Source of the DNA: Telluribacter sp035998675 | GTDB lineage: Bacteria > Bacteroidota > Bacteroidia > Cytophagales > Spirosomataceae | DNA: 64,000 nucleotides | Direction of reading: 5' to 3' | Assembly (NCBI RefSeq): GCF_035998675.1 | Contig: NZ_DASYHI010000013.1 | Span: forward strand, 310,001 to 374,000 | In this document: one piece after another, positions 62,864 to 64,000 of the stretch | How positions within the stretch are numbered: the first letter of the stretch is position 1 | Layout: every line of letters starts with the position of its first letter | The notes under the pieces: model-generated | Told to the model about the DNA's origin: nothing | Seen by the model: the letters and a program-made list of their open reading frames with translations, nothing else | The model's database searches: none | Position numbers and translations under genes: made by a program

Positions 62864-62871
62864 TATTTTTG
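62864..62871 (+). promoter_or_regulatory. Putative -7 promoter box for the phosphate transporter
   Basis: TATTTTTG fits TAnnTTTG, 29 bases before the ATG at 62900. A TTG at 62844-62846 is 17 bases upstream, slightly short of the usual spacing. Confidence 0.5.
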
Positions 62872-62899
62872 CACAATTTTTATAATCAACCCTCATAAT

Positions 62900-64000
62900 A
62901 TGTTTGGCTTAGAAACCGACATTTTCCTTCTTCTGGCGTTTAGCCTTTTTGCTGCCTGTGCTTTTGAATTTGTAAACGGTTTCCACGATACGGCCAACGC
63001 TGTAGCTACCGTTATTTATACCAATTCGCTCAAACCCAACGTCGCCGTGGTATGGTCGGGGTTCTGTAACTTCCTGGGCGTGTTTTTTGGCGGAATAGCC
63101 GTGGCCATGGGTATTATTAACCTGCTTCCCGTCGAGCTGCTCATTGACCAGAATGTGTACCACAGTATTGCCATGGTACTGGCGCTGCTGTTCAGCGCCA
63201 TCGTCTGGAACCTGGGTACCTGGTACTTTGGTCTGCCCAGCTCCAGTTCGCATACGCTTATTGGTTCTATCCTTGGCGTAGGACTGGCCTTTACGTTTAT
63301 GCCCGAAAACACCACCGGGGTTGGTGTAAACTGGACCAAGGCTCAGGAAATAGGAATATCGCTGCTGGCGTCGCCCCTCTTTGGTTTTTCGCTGGCAATA
63401 GTACTTATGTTTATTTTGCGCCGTATGCTCGACAAGCCCCTGCGCAATATTGTATTCAGCGAGCCCAAGAAAAACCAGCCTCCACCGACCTGGATCCGGG
63501 CTATTCTGATCGTTACCTGTACGCTGGTTAGTTTTTTTCATGGTTCCAACGACGGACAAAAAGGCGTAGGGCTGGTGATGTTGATCCTGATTGGTATTAC
63601 GCCCGCTTACTTTGCCCTCGATAACAGCAAAGACCCCCTGCTGATGCAGGGCAACCTGTCCCGCATTGAAAGTACCCTCAGCCGGGTAGACAGTACCCTG
63701 TTATCGGCCAAGCAGCGGGTGAGCCTGCGCCAGACGCGGGAAGAAATAGACCATCTGCAGAGCCAGTTGAGCCGCCCGATGGCTGACCATATGTTTCAGG
63801 AAGGCGAACGCCTCGAGGCCCGGCGCTCCCTGCTGCTGATCAACCGGAATGTAAAAGAGATTGCCGATAGCGGGAACGCCAACCTGAACGATGCCGAAGC
63901 CGCTGAGCTCAAAGCGCAGACTGATAACGAAATTGGCCTCCGCCGCTTCACCGACTACGCCCCCGACTGGGTAATCCTGATGATTTCGCTGTCGCTGGGC
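62900..64000 (+). CDS. Inorganic phosphate transporter, PiT family (3' truncated)
   Basis: At least 367 residues; the frame is still open at the window end. PiT signature FEFVNGFHDTANAVATVIYTN is at residues 22-42, and the repeated half-site SFFHGSNDGQKGVG lies near residue 212. Multiple transmembrane spans flank both. A soluble, coiled-coil-rich insert (about residues 250-345) sits between the halves, longer than in E. coli PitA but common in Bacteroidota. It imports phosphate with a cation. Confidence 0.93.
   Translation, partial: MFGLETDIFLLLAFSLFAACAFEFVNGFHDTANAVATVIYTNSLKPNVAVVWSGFCNFLGVFFGGIAVAMGIINLLPVELLIDQNVYHSIAMVLALLFSAIVWNLGTWYFGLPSSSSHTLIGSILGVGLAFTFMPENTTGVGVNWTKAQEIGISLLASPLFGFSLAIVLMFILRRMLDKPLRNIVFSEPKKNQPPPTWIRAILIVTCTLVSFFHGSNDGQKGVGLVMLILIGITPAYFALDNSKDPLLMQGNLSRIESTLSRVDSTLLSAKQRVSLRQTREEIDHLQSQLSRPMADHMFQEGERLEARRSLLLINRNVKEIADSGNANLNDAEAAELKAQTDNEIGLRRFTDYAPDWVILMISLSLG

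Noticed and set aside
1..64000. CRISPR array, tRNA or rRNA genes
   Set aside because: No regularly spaced repeats and no cloverleaf or rRNA-like sequence were noticed on reading the intergenic regions.

Overview
The window looks like chromosome from a Bacteroidota bacterium, most likely order Cytophagales (Spirosomaceae/Cytophagaceae-like). Supporting signs are a PorZ-type type IX secretion protein with a C-terminal sorting domain, many exported hydrolases whose signal peptides end in Ala-Gln, a MoaC/MogA fusion, TAnnTTTG-type promoter boxes and little visible Shine-Dalgarno sequence. Core DNA is close to half G+C and unusually rich in the tetranucleotide GTAC. Several AT-rich, GTAC-poor blocks stand out as probable imports. 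I saw no rRNA, tRNA or CRISPR array.

Layout. 0-2.9 kb: molybdenum cofactor operon (moaE, moaC-mogA fusion, moaA) with an MNT/HEPN toxin-antitoxin pair inserted in it. 2.9-3.7 kb: higBA toxin-antitoxin with a large operator palindrome. 3.7-10.6 kb: an outer-membrane-barrel remnant, an ion-channel-like protein, then exported M14 peptidase, Nif3-like and M20 peptidase genes. 10.6-19.1 kb: a cysteine desulfurase facing a DNA phosphorothioation (Dnd) operon of unusual build: dndC, a 126-residue unknown, dndD, a DndE-ATPase fusion, a four-helix membrane protein and a DGQHR (DndB-like) protein. 19.2-20.7 kb: Uma2 nuclease-like protein and a PIN/DUF6364 toxin-antitoxin pair. 20.9-39.6 kb: mostly ordinary genes (udk, porZ, yjbQ, a Crp regulator, a modular secreted protein, comB, gcvT, ridA, an acyl carrier protein, NIPSNAP, PA14 and copper-protein genes, a semialdehyde dehydrogenase, a Tat phosphoesterase).

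39.7-43.1 kb is an accessory island bounded by a 23-bp direct repeat. It holds three exact-length (132 bp) copies of an inverted-repeat element, three attC-like palindromes beside small AT-rich genes, and decayed gene pieces. It looks like an integrase-less cassette array invaded by a MITE-like element. 43.3-64 kb returns to core genes: M28 and S9 and M61 peptidases, xylA, ppiD, an SCP2 protein, a Tat oxidoreductase, a membrane LuxR regulator with a divergent operator, mnmH, pdxJ, yqeY, cvpA, rlmN and a phosphate transporter cut by the window end. Between 57.2 and 58.6 kb a nonsense-mutated MORN lipoprotein gene sits between inverted copies of a hairpin family.

The most interesting material is the Dnd locus, whose fused and extra components differ from the textbook dndBCDE layout, and the cassette/MITE island. 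GTAC density separates native from imported DNA and even splits the dndD gene into two differently composed halves.
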